Assembly: GCA_033063855.1 (NCBI GenBank)
Contig: CP093829.1
Span: 5,342,243-5,406,242, forward strand
Source of the DNA: Smittia aterrima
Taxonomy: Eukaryota; Arthropoda; Insecta; Diptera; Chironomidae
DNA length: 64,000 bases
Reading direction: 5' to 3'
Shown piece by piece: positions 23,304 through 35,700 of this stretch (positions are counted from its first letter, which is position 1; every line of letters starts with the position of its first letter). The notes beneath the pieces are model-generated. The model ran no database searches. It worked only from the letters and a program-made list of their open reading frames with translations, and was not told the origin of the DNA. The position numbers and the translations under genes are program-made.

Positions 23304-23486
23304 ATAAAAAAAAATCAGAAACAAGATGCAAAAAATCATAGTTATTGCAGTATTATTTTTGGTAGGGATTCGAACCCAAGCTTGCCCAAATTTATGAACT
23401 TCCAAATGAAGCCCGTTTCCAGTCAAAACACTTCAAATTCTAATTCGGCTAAATCTCAATAGTTTTCTCCTTTAAAAACGACTTTG
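23304..23486 (-). repeat. Array 2 unit E: B-box repeat
   Basis: Minus-strand B box at 23365-23376. Hairpin GGCTTC/GAAGTT is kept by two G-T wobbles. T6 run at 23330-23335. Closely matches unit D; a degenerate copy of the leader lies at about 23445-23470. Confidence 0.67.
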
Positions 23487-26400
23487 CTTCTTGAGAAAAC
23501 ATTTTCGCGTTTCCACTCCACAAGTTTAAAGCAAATCCATCCAAGAATTGCTCACGTCGTCGTCGACTACCTGAAACCGCATAAAAATATTTTCTTGCTC
23601 TACTTTCTTCTTCGAAAATTCATAAATCGCGTCACTTACTCGAATTCATTTTATTCCAATGCTCCCCTCTCTCACTCACTTTCGTGTTGTATCACGTATG
23701 ACGATAAAGATTCCTTATATAAAAGTGAAAACAGTAATATTTTATCCTATCTCGCCTTCTTTCTCCTCGTGCTCTCTGTCTCACATAAGAGATTGTTTTA
23801 TTTATTCATAAAATTGTGAAAGAATAAAAACTTTGCCTGGCTCTGCTATCGCTTTGGCATCCGGCACGATTCCTAGAGATATCAGCAAAGTGGAAGGAGG
23901 ATAAGGAGGAAATAAAGAATTCCTTTCCTACTCCGAAATAATGAGAAATGTTGCAAGTGAAAGTTCGCGAGAGAAGAACTTTAAGCGACGAAAACAACTC
24001 AATTATGTCCCATTTGTTATGAAGGGAAGCGAAGGTGGAAATATTTATGAGATTCTTTAGTCGAATTTATGGCAGAAGTTGAGACAAAACGAGACGGAAT
24101 GTGAAACGACGAGAGAGAGCCCATGCTCGAGGCAGTTGATTGACCTTGGAATTATGCATGACACAATCTCTCCTCTCACTTAATGATTACAATACTAAAA
24201 AGTTTGTCACTGAAAATAGAATCAAACTTTCAATTCTCAACGTTGACTTTGCTGCACTTAATATCGGCCATTTATTTAAATGACGTCGCTTTATGCTGCC
24301 AGAACTTAATGGCTCTGCGGTTAGCACAGCACACAAAATGAAGTAACGATAAACATTTTAAAGAGCTCCTCTCTCTCTCCTCAATTGCTGTCATCATGTA
24401 ACACCCACAACCACATCATGTGTGCGTCCATAAAATTTAAATAATCGTCAGTGTTAGTGCTTGTGCTGATGCACCATCATCAATGAAGAAAGTGATTGTG
24501 CTTCGTAGCGCCGCAAGGCTTAGTTAATAAATTTCACGCCACATTAACAGTTAACAATAAAATAATTATGGATAGCTAATTCCTAAATATACACTCGACG
24601 ACTCTCCGCAATCGACGAACGAGCGGGTTGATTTGAAACGAGAACCAGGATCGAGCAAATCTGCCTTCAGGCGAAATTACAGCGACGACGAGTGAGAGAG
24701 CGCAGGGAAAATAGAATTTTATAGTGACAGCAGATTCGACAACCCTTTTTATTCCTCGCTGCCCTTCTCCTTCCTTCTCGTTAGTCTTCATTCGAATGAG
24801 TTTGAGGAAATGTAAGAAATGATAAATTTTATTTAACATCGTCAACATTTTTCTAAGGGTGCTAACTTTAAAGCGAAATTCGAGGGAGTGAAGTCGATGA
24901 TTTCAATGCAAATTGCCTCGATTGTAGGAAATTAATCAAATTTTAAGTAAATGAAGTAATTTCTCATCTTATCTCAAACATTTCAACTTCAAGTGATTAA
25001 CGCACTGTTCGTTTATCGATTTTTCTCCACCAAACCAAAGCGAACATATTTCTCTGTCCGAAAGAAGTCGAAGAGTAAATTGAAAACTGTACGTTGCCAG
25101 AAGAAAATTCTTAATAGCAGCAAACAAGAGAAAGAAGAAAACTCGAAGATGAAAAAAAGTAAAAACGCGCCAAAAGGAAAAATGTTCAATTGTGGGGAAA
25201 AGGAGAGAGCGAGAGAGTAGAGCAGAGCTCATAGATATAAATTTTGTATGTTGATGGTAATGGAAACTGTTGGAAAATCGAAATTCTCTTCATTATACAT
25301 TCAGCTCAGGTTTTGGTTTTTTCTTCTTTCCATTTTTTCCTTCGTCCCTCTACCAAGATTACCTCGAGGGTTTCTTTTCTTCTCCCAGCTTTCCTTTCAT
25401 TCTTCTCTTCTCGCCAATGCATTCCTTGTAAATACAATAACAACACAAATAACCCGAGCGAAGATATTTATATATTTACTAGCGAGCATTTACAGCTAAG
25501 GCTGGCAAGAAGAGGTTTACGTGTTCTCTTCGTCATCGTGGAAAATTGCGCTCCTTCAAGATTACGTTTCAGGATCTGAAGTAGAAAGACTTTGACTTCC
25601 ACACGATCTTCAATTTTAAAAAAACATCCGCAGCCTCTTCTTTCTTTCTCTGTGCGAGACAGTCGGGGATCTTCCGAAAATCCGGGGGATGATAATCAAA
25701 TTAAAGCGTTTGATAGACGTTCGGGTCGATAAAGCCTATTGCGGAACTCACTCGCAAACTCTTCTCGACCAGAAACTTTCTTCGAATTTCTCTGCAACAA
25801 TAACCGTCGAGAAATGAAATCAAACATGAAATGAGATCAATTAGATTTTCAACAATTGAAAAATGAAAACGTGTGCGAAATATTAAACTCACTAAGTGGG
25901 AGGAAAGACGGAAAACGGGAGGAAGGTTTGTGTTTGGAGAGTTCGACGGTCTCTCGTGGTTTTTAAATCAACTTTTCAAGGAAAGAAGGGAGTTTTAGTG
26001 CAATAAAAGTAAGAAATTGTTTGATTTGTTTGTTGCAAAGTTACGAAGATTGTCAGAGAGTTGTGAAGTTTCTGGTTTAAAAATAGTTCACCTGTTCGAC
26101 TCTGCCACACACCAAAACTATTTTCCTGATCAATCTTAATCCAAACTTTAATCAATTTCTTCACAATTTGGTATTTTTTCACTTCACTTTCTCAATAACT
26201 AATAAAAATAAATCATAATTTAGTAAATCTCGAGTTGTGACGATTGAAAAGTCAAGTCAGATGTGCGAGAGATGTGACGTGAATGGAAACTGGAAAATTT
26301 CCTTTCGCATCCGACAAGAATCAAAACTTCTCACTTGACGAATTAAATTGATTGTGATTCGCCATTAAGGCCGGCAAGGTTTTCACTTATCGCCGATAAC

Positions 26401-28606
26401 AATCTGGTTTCATCGCTTCGCTCTCAAGTGCTCTGCATAATTTATCGTTCGATACTCTGGAAGCAACGTTCAATGGATTAAGCCGTTCCGAAAAAGGATC
26501 AAGCCTCGATATCGATATTATGTCATTTCTGTGGAAAATCGGAGAAGTTTTTCCTCCTCCGTTTGTTGTATCGGACGCTATTATGCATATTTCTCACACA
26601 GAGATTATTGTCATTACTGTAAAGTGTCCGTTAATGGAGTTTGCGAATAATTTGTAGGAAAATCGCTGCGACACTCGTTGTATGTGCTTGCTTTTCAATA
26701 TCCATTCCCGCCCGACGACGACAGCCATTTAGAGCTGAGAGGCTCACACTAAAAACTGTTTGTGTGTACATAAATCGCTCTCTCTTCTCCTCGTTTTTTC
26801 CCGACCAAGCGGAATCGCAAAAACAATGTTCTAACAGCGAACAGCAGAAGAGAAATGAAATAAAATATATTTAAACAGGCTTTCACAAAATTGTGCGTGA
26901 ATATGAATTTATTTTGCGGATTTAGGTTTTCCAATGAAATTTATTAAACATTTTTTTTTCAATTCAATTTCGAACAGCAGACCATGAAGCGAGTGTAAGA
27001 GTGTCTCTTCTCGGCTCGTTTTGGCGTCGAACGTTGATCCGCTAAACCCATCATTTGTTTGATTTGTTGAGCGATTGTGAGTTTTACTCTTGATGAGATA
27101 GTTGGTACTCACTGTCAAATCAACCCACAATCCCCGGTGAACTATCGAAATGAAATCTTTTCATCTCATTACCTCCAGGAAAGAGAAAGTGTGACGATCA
27201 AAGGATTTCTAAATTAAAGAGATGATTGATAAGTGTGAGTTGTCCCTCAAAATATCTTTTAATAGGATATTTAAAAATAAATAAATGCAACGAAAGGAGA
27301 TCGCATTAAAACACCATCAACCCAAAACACATGAGCGAGAGACGATGATGATAAACATCAAGTTGAGGGTTGATGTGCCGTTAGTGCGCGCTCGCCCTCT
27401 AATCTATCTCGAGCCAACCCTTTAAGGAGAATTAATGAATAGAAAATGGTGTTATAATCCTTCGCTCACAAGACCATGAATAAATGATATCAATGTGTTC
27501 ACGACCCGCACAGCAAGTTAAGACTGTGAATGATGAAATTGCAATTAAGATTTCTCAATCAAGATTTCCGAGGAAAACTTTTGAAACTCTCTCAACCCTC
27601 TCGAAGTCAAGATCACACTCGATGTCAATTATGTAACAATATTCATAACTGCGAGGCTGTGCGACCGAGACAAACAATTTGTCACAAATTCAAGTGGTTT
27701 TCCTTTGAATGAAGTGAAATCGATAGCCAGAGGGTAAGTTTTGTGCAATGAACCAAGCTCGCAACCAATTCTCCCGTTGCGAATTCCTCGTGTCAGTTAA
27801 AGAAAAATTCATTAAAGTGGTAAAATGTGAGCGCCATATGTCATTCACGCATTTTTGAGCTTCGAGAGCCAATTCTCGAGGCGACGAAGTTTGAAAAATC
27901 CAATTTTTTCGTTAACGAAAAGGGGTTTTGAGTTGAGCACAAAAAAAATATCGATTGCTTCAAGTGCAATAACTCAAGAGAGTGTCACTTGAATGACAAG
28001 TTTTCGACCTTAAAAAGAAGTTGACACAAGAAACCTAATTAGCTATTGTTGCTGGATCATTCTTCGTCTCTTTACGTGAAGACGTGCAACAATTTCAACT
28101 TTAAAATGTTGCTTACATCATCGGAGAACCAGAAATAAACTCACGAGACGTCTTGAAATGTTTTCGACAATTGAATTTGAGCTAACAAGCTCGGCGATCC
28201 CTCGCAAGAGTTCAATGATTGGAAGAATTGCTCGATGTGTTTAGAAATTACCAAATTCGCTCGAGGCGCATCATATGCGATCAATTCGGAATTGTGAAAC
28301 ATGTTCGAGTTCATTTGGACTCGTTTTTTTGTCGTAATCAATGATTGCTTCCCGTAAATTAAAGGGACGACCAGATGAAGAAAATCCTGGCCTGCGAATT
28401 TGAAAGTTTTGTCGGCAGATGCAGAGATTTACTTCTTCTCTCTCTGGAGTAATCCTTCAGCGGCCTCAATTCGACTCACTCATCAATTAATCCGATGAAA
28501 TGACGAACGCAGAAAACGTTCAATTTGAGTCAATCAATCAACCCAAACAAAAATACTTTAATTTTAAAATTGATCGTTTAATGACAAATCGGAAAACAAA
28601 ACGTCG

Positions 28607-28618
28607 CTCTCTCTCTCT
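28607..28618. repeat. CT microsatellite
   Basis: Six CT repeats, the complement of the GA tracts elsewhere in the window. Confidence 0.65.
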
Positions 28619-29696
28619 CACTCTTCACCCGCTCATCCGAGTCCGTCTCGTTCATTGTCGTTGATGCAAGCCAACCCGCTGTGCATTATATCGCTCATGC
28701 CACAGGGGACCAATATCACACTCACGACAATTGCAATTCATTCCTCCTCACTCTCTCCCTGTAAAAAAAATATCACATCGTAATCATTAGTTTGCACTAT
28801 GTGTGTTTTAATATTCCTTTATGATGGAACAATAGTTTTTAGCAAGAACGAGAAGGGTCGACGAGATAAAAAAAAAGAACGAGGAGAATTTATTTATTTT
28901 CGAATGCTTCGGGATGACAAATAAAATAAATACTTTCGGTGACGCGAGGAAATTGTTTCCGAGAGAAATTTCACTTTTGCATTTGTCCGAGATGCCTTCT
29001 CGTCTTAATAAATTATCTCACACTCACTTCGAGTTATTGATTTCCACCTGCGAGACTCAATTTGTTTCCTTAAAGTTCACATGGCGACTCGTTCACTCAC
29101 TCGCTCGATCGCATGACCAGAGACGACAGTTCTCTCTCTTTTTTATTTTATTGCTGCGTATTGCGTAAAGAAATAAACAATAACGGAAAAGCGAGAATGC
29201 GCTCAGCAAGAAGAAATGGCAAAGGCGGAAATAGAAGTATTAATGACGACATGTACACACTAAAAATTGATATCATATAATAATGCTGAACAATAACAAA
29301 GTCGGGGAGAAGTTACGAGTTTTCGTCAAAATGTTCTTATGGCGAATGTGTTACAATGAACGACGACGCTTCCCTCCCTCGAGCTCGAAGTCGAATCCAA
29401 GCGACTTCGCTTCGTGGCAAATTTTTATTTTCCCATTTTTATTTCGTTTATGCCGTTGCGAGAGTTGCTTTTGTTGTGCTTGTGGAAAGTTTCTTTGTCT
29501 TCCGTGTATTTCTCTATCCAACGAAGTGAAGTGAACACTGGCAATGGCAAGACTCAACAGCCGAGCGACTATTTAATATTCAGGAAGCGTTTCGAGAAAT
29601 ATTGATTGGCATTTTGTGTATATATGTTGTGGAGGGGCAGAGGGGGAAGAGCGAAATTGTTTAAATGCTAAAAACTAAACTTTCATGTTGGAGAAT

Positions 29697-29708
29697 CACA
29701 CACACACA
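29697..29708. repeat. CA microsatellite
   Basis: Six CA repeats; a clear CA tract, unlike the commoner GA type in this window. Confidence 0.65.
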
Positions 29709-32700
29709 CGCACGAAGCATGAAAATGTTTTATTCAAGGATTTTAATCTAAGAAAATGCAAAACGTTCTTCGAGACATGAAGAGAGAAACAATTTAGAAA
29801 TTAGTTTCCTCACTGAGCTTCAAGAGAAGTTCTCGTGAAGTGAAAATATTAATTTAAGTTTTCAATCGAGCAACTGTAACAACATCAAGAAGAGACGAGA
29901 TCTTTAAATCTCTCTAAGCAATTCTTCAAAGTAAAATCACAAAGAAAAATAATGTTTCCGATAAAATCTTGTGAGAGAGATTGGTTTTTCTATTTGAGGA
30001 ATCTCCAAACAGCTTCTAATGAAGCTTTGACGTTATTTAAGACGTTACTGCTCAACAATGGAGAAGATTTTGGCTAAAAGTTGTGCCTAAAAAGAGAAAG
30101 AAAGAAAATATAATTTAAGTTTATCGCTTTTGTGATAACATCAAGAAATAGGAGGGAAATATTCGTAAACCAAGTCACGTCTTAAACATCAAACGTCTCT
30201 GATTCGAAAATCAATTGAAATCACTGACGAACTCTTCCCAAATGGATTTAACAGAGAACAGAACGATTGTAAGAACTATAAATTGATAGGCAACAAGATA
30301 TGAGCGAGAATAGATTGAGTAACTGAAGCGAAAGCAAAGTTGCTTCTTCGTTCTTCATCAGAACGATAAGAATAATGACAAATTTATTAAGACATGCAAA
30401 TTTTAGTGTGGAAACTAGAAGAGGGATCGTTGAGAAATGATGTTTATGGGCTTGAGCTTATCAACTTAATTAGAATCTTTGCTGAAGGTTACTCTTCGAT
30501 TTCTTAGTCAAATGCGACGAAGTCTTTGGACCTCCCTCGAGCAACGAGAGGACAAACTGCAGTATTTAGTTAATTCAACAATGTCTCGAAGCTTCGCCTT
30601 CATCAAAATCTTTTCTCTGCTTCTCCTTCGATGACGACAACGAGCGACGACTTATGTGGGCAACAGGGACGTGAGGGCGGATTCCTTTCTCTCTCATTTA
30701 TCCTGATAAAATATTTAAACGCTTCTCGTACTTGTGATCTGAACTAGAAATTGCACAAACATTGAGAATTTTGTCTTTGAACATGCAAAGATGGAGATCG
30801 TCGTTTGCCTCCTCGTCTTTCGGTAATTTAGGGAAGAAAACTTTTGCTTTGACAAAATGGATTTTCTGTTTTCCTTTCTTTTTATGAAACAAACTATTCT
30901 CCGTCTCAAAATTGCTTTTGTCATGTGTGTCAAATGCAAATAAATTGAGATTTTTTACGTCCTTTCAAAAAGCGAGTCGAGAAGCTCGTGGCGAAAACAA
31001 ATATCGTTTCGCAAAGGGGAAAAGTTACTGCATGTGAGGTCAAAGATGACGAAGAATATTTTGGGCAAATTCGTTTCGATTCATTGACGTGGATGGTTCT
31101 TTGAGGACATCGAGAAATTGATATCAATTAACTCTCATGAGAATCGTTTCTGATTTTTCTTTCGCTTGTGAATCGACAGGAAATTCAATTTTAAGAGTAA
31201 ATTGCAATACTGCCAAGGGTGAGAACAGGATCCTCATTAATACATCATTACAGTCTCTCCCTTCATTGCGACATTGTCCAACGTAATGTCTTCCACACAA
31301 CAGAGCTAGTTAACGCATTAAAACAATCGCTTTTTATAAAGATATTCATTCAAACTTTGAGTGGGCGTCGACATTGTAATAATTCCTCGAAAAAAGAATT
31401 ATTATTTATTCGTTTTGTCACCGAGAGGGCTCAGTTAGTCAAGAACAAAGAATCGAATGCATGGCACACAATTTACTATGCACACGTCTCTCAATTAATG
31501 AGATCAGCCCAATCATTAATCATTTCTATCGCTTTTCGGGCGATTGCACTGGCGTTGCGTTGAGGGAGGCGACATCGGAAAATTATAATTGATTTATTAT
31601 TGCTGAGAGACGTTAAACGCTCTAAGAGTTTCAAGGATTAAACCTCGAATTTACGCAAAGTTTAATAGTTGCACAAACATCTAAGCTGACGATGCTGCTC
31701 GCGCGATTCCTTTGCTGATTATGTGAGACACGAGAGCGAAGCTTCCTTGTGATTACTTTTGATATAATTTAACGCTTTCGCTTGGCAGAGAATGTCGCTC
31801 GCATTACATCGCATTGGATAAGGTTATCAACGCCATTATCTCCCGCAACTTTCGTCTCGTTTTAAAGAAAGGAAGAGACTTCGCTTACAGAGACATTTCA
31901 ACCCTCTCTCCCATCATAATACTCAGCGCGAACGAACTCCTCGCAAACGGAATTTTCCTTTTTTCGGTAATGTGTTTACAAGGGGATCAAGTTTTGTGAT
32001 AAATTTAAATTTTTAGCGCTCGCTTTTTGTCGGAAAAGTGTTTGTCATAAGTAAGCTCCGCTCGATGAAGTTTCGTCTAAGTTTAGACTTGCAAATCGCT
32101 TTTCAATGTGAACACTAAAACTTCCAAATCAAACAGTTTATGATTGCGATAAACATATAAACTATTTATGACGCAATAAATGAGTCGAATGGCTTTATTT
32201 ATGTGACGATGTTTGCAACTACCTTCGAAAGTAAATTTTGGGGCATTAACAGAATTTGATTTAATTGTTAGGAACTTCGTGACGAAACTTCCTTTTGGTG
32301 ATAAAACTTGAGGAAAACTTCTCGATGATTCATGTCGTAAACTGTATCGAGTCTCATGAATATTCAAAGAGCTCTTCGACGTAAGAATTTTCTTCTCGTA
32401 AATCATTGGCTGCGTTCGTCTTTCGTTCTCCTTAATCTGATAAAGAAATCGATGTCGCAATGAATTTATTCCGGCCCGACACTTTTGAATAAAAATATTT
32501 CAACAAACCGAATGTTCTCGCGTTAACAAGGACGTCGAATGGATTTTGCTTTTTTTTTTGCTGCTGCTGCTTCGTCGAGAGGAAAAATCTAAACACAACT
32601 TCGAGGGATGATCGAGTCAAGTCAGAATGATAAATATCGAATTGGGGGAGAATCGCTCGTAGCTCGTCAGACTATCGAATCATCCACGGCGTTTCCTTCT

Positions 32701-35700
32701 AAATGATAAAATATTACGATGATTTTTGCAACGCTTGCAGCTCTCGAACGTTCGCTCCGGTTCGTGTAGACTTTTCTTTTTTATTAAATTGTCATTACAA
32801 TAACAAAACCAGAGAAACTTTCTGTGTGCGAGAGTGAGGAACATGACAAAAGCGTCGTTTGATGATGGCTGGATGTTGATGAAGGTTTATTTAGCGGTTT
32901 CAACGAAGAGACAGAACGTTAAATAAATCTGATTACGAGGAGAAATATAATTGTCGCTTCTCGCTGTTTGCTCAGATTTTTCCATTCTGCTCTTTGCATA
33001 AACTGATTATGAGACTTTTCATAAATCGCACGATTGAAAAATTAAATTAAATTCAACGGAATCAATGGAATCTCTTTTTCACCTCTCTCTCTCGCCGGCA
33101 TGTTCTGTGTCTTACTGAACTGTAATATTTTACGCATGCTCGTCACCTTAGTAACATCAAGTGTTTCAATCAAACCTCCCCAAAACTCAAACCCTCCACC
33201 TCGAGGTGCCTTCATTAGAATGGTGTTTATTTAAATTTCACTATCTTTTTCATTCCTTCCAATTAAGTGCTATTTGTTCAGCGCTCAAATTTAATGCTAA
33301 TGTAGCTTCCCCGATGACGAGCGAGCGTTGACGATGGCAACGAGAAGAAAAGGGGAGAAGGAAAATGTATTCGGAGAAAAATAAGCTCAAGCTCTCAAGA
33401 TGTTTTCTTCACCCTAAACAAGAAGAGTTTAAAGCTTTCTCGCAAAGAATCTGCGAGAATTTATTTTGTGAAATCATGGCCACTTCAGTCATTACATTGT
33501 ATCCAATCCAAGTGTGTATGCGTTTATGTAAAATTATGCAAATTGAGTTTTCGTAGGTCTTTACACGTTTTCCTTTCGCTCGCACATGCAATGCGAGTGA
33601 AGGATTTTCCTTCTAAGGAAGGACAATCAAATGTTTCGTGATCAAACTTCACAAAACTCTGACGAGGTTCTTGACCTGCCAAAAATTGTGACATTTCTTA
33701 TAAACAAATCCCAATCGACATTGCGTATACAAAATGAATAACAATTTTCCAACAAACGTATCGATTTTCAATTAAAGCGACAAGGAAGGAGCGAAGTGAG
33801 AAGACAAACCAAAGCAAGGGATAATGATTCAGCGTCTCAGTCGCATGATAAGAATTTAATTTATAACTCGAAGAGCCGAGAAGGTCAAAATTCTCTGTCT
33901 GACGACATTAACGCAATGGCGAAAGAAAAAAGGAGAAAGAGCGAAAAGTTTAAAGCTTTCTTTCCGCAGAGGAAAAAGAAGTGAAAAGTGAAATTCGTAA
34001 ATGAACTCAAGGAAGAGAAACGTCAGAGGAAGGAGAAGTGTTGGACGTAAATTTTATTATGATTTACTTCAACAAACGCTTCAACATGAAAGAAAGCAGA
34101 TTGGGAGCAAGTCGGACCTAATCCGCTTGCCATAAAAAATAAAAAGTTTCAATCTGCTTATGAAAACGAGCGGAAAAAAATGTTCCGAGTGTGGTTCTGG
34201 CGTGTTCGAAAAATCAAACAAAACTTCAGTTTTTTCTGCGGAAAACAAGCTTCAGCTTTTGTTGACTGTTTGTAAAAAATCATTTTCATGTTTGAGTGTA
34301 TGTGCCATTGAAAATTACATGGAAAACTTTGCTTTTTGTTGCTGCTGTTGAGTTCGGTGGAAACATATTTTATCATGCTATTATGCAAGGGTGTTGTGGA
34401 TATAAATTCTTGGATTTGAGTTGGAAAAAACAAAAAAAAGATATTTACTTATCGATCTCGAGCCGATGTTTATTAAAGTAAATTCGCGTGTTTTCCTGAA
34501 GTTTTTCCCGCCTTAATCTCTCTCGCTCATGCCGGAAAACTTTTCCTCTCTCTTCGATTGTTTCTTTCCTCGCTAATTGCTGATGATGATTAATCTCGCG
34601 CGAAACATTTTTTGTCAGCTCGAGCTTTTGATTTTTTGAATAAATTTCCGAGTTACCAACCTCACAGACGATTCCTTGGGATTTCTTTTTTGTGCTTGCT
34701 TCTTTCCTGGATTCGACACGGAAGAAATTAAATTTTCAATAAACGTGCCATAAATTGTTATGCCTTAAACATTGTGATAAGTTTTTTTCTTCTCTTCCTT
34801 CTCACTCGCCTTAACGAGCATATTGTTATCGTACCACTGAAAGCATTTCCTTCGAAATGTTGTTAATTACATTCTTTCGGACGAGAAAAACATCGATAAA
34901 ATATTTCGCTTCTTCCCGATTGTGAAAAACAATTGCGAACATTGCATTCAAGCACGAGCTTATTCGTCGAGCGATTGAAAGTCTCTCTGCGTGCTTTTCC
35001 ATTTTCACGGTCTCGTTTGACTTCAGCGACATCTGTGAAAATCCGAAGCGACGACGAACGATGGAAACATCGACCATTTTGCTCTTCGCATCTCTTTCCG
35101 TCCCCAAACAATCGCAGTTCGAGGGAAAAGCGGTTGCGTAAAACTCTTTTTCGTTTCATTCAAGAAAGCGACAGCGAAGTAAAAAGTTGAATCTTCTTAG
35201 AAAATTTTTGAATAATTTTCTTCTTTTTTGCGGTGCATAATATTAAAAGAGCAACTTGTTGCACAAAAGGCGACGACAGTCGCTTTTTGGGGAAACTTGA
35301 ATTTTAAAAAGCTCTCATGAGTTGGCAACTTTTTAAATATTTAAGAAGGAAGAACAAGAAGGAAGTCGTTTGAGCTGCTTGTTACAGCTTCGGCCTACAC
35401 ACAAAGCAATAAATTCTGATTCGCTTCATACACGAGGGAGCCTTCGAAAGTAACGTTTCTCGTCTCGTTTTCGAGATTTCGGAATTTTCAATTGAAGTTC
35501 ATTGAACTGTGAAAACATTTCACAACAAAACTTGTCGGAACTTTTAAAATTTCCCCAATTTGTGAATCACGATTTAAATTTTCGGTCTCGTTATTCGATT
35601 GCGGGGGGAGAGAAGCAAAAAAAAAACTTTTCTGTCGTTTGTTGTTCAATTGTTCATTATTACACATTTGTCATTACATGTTGGAGATTCATGACTGTTC

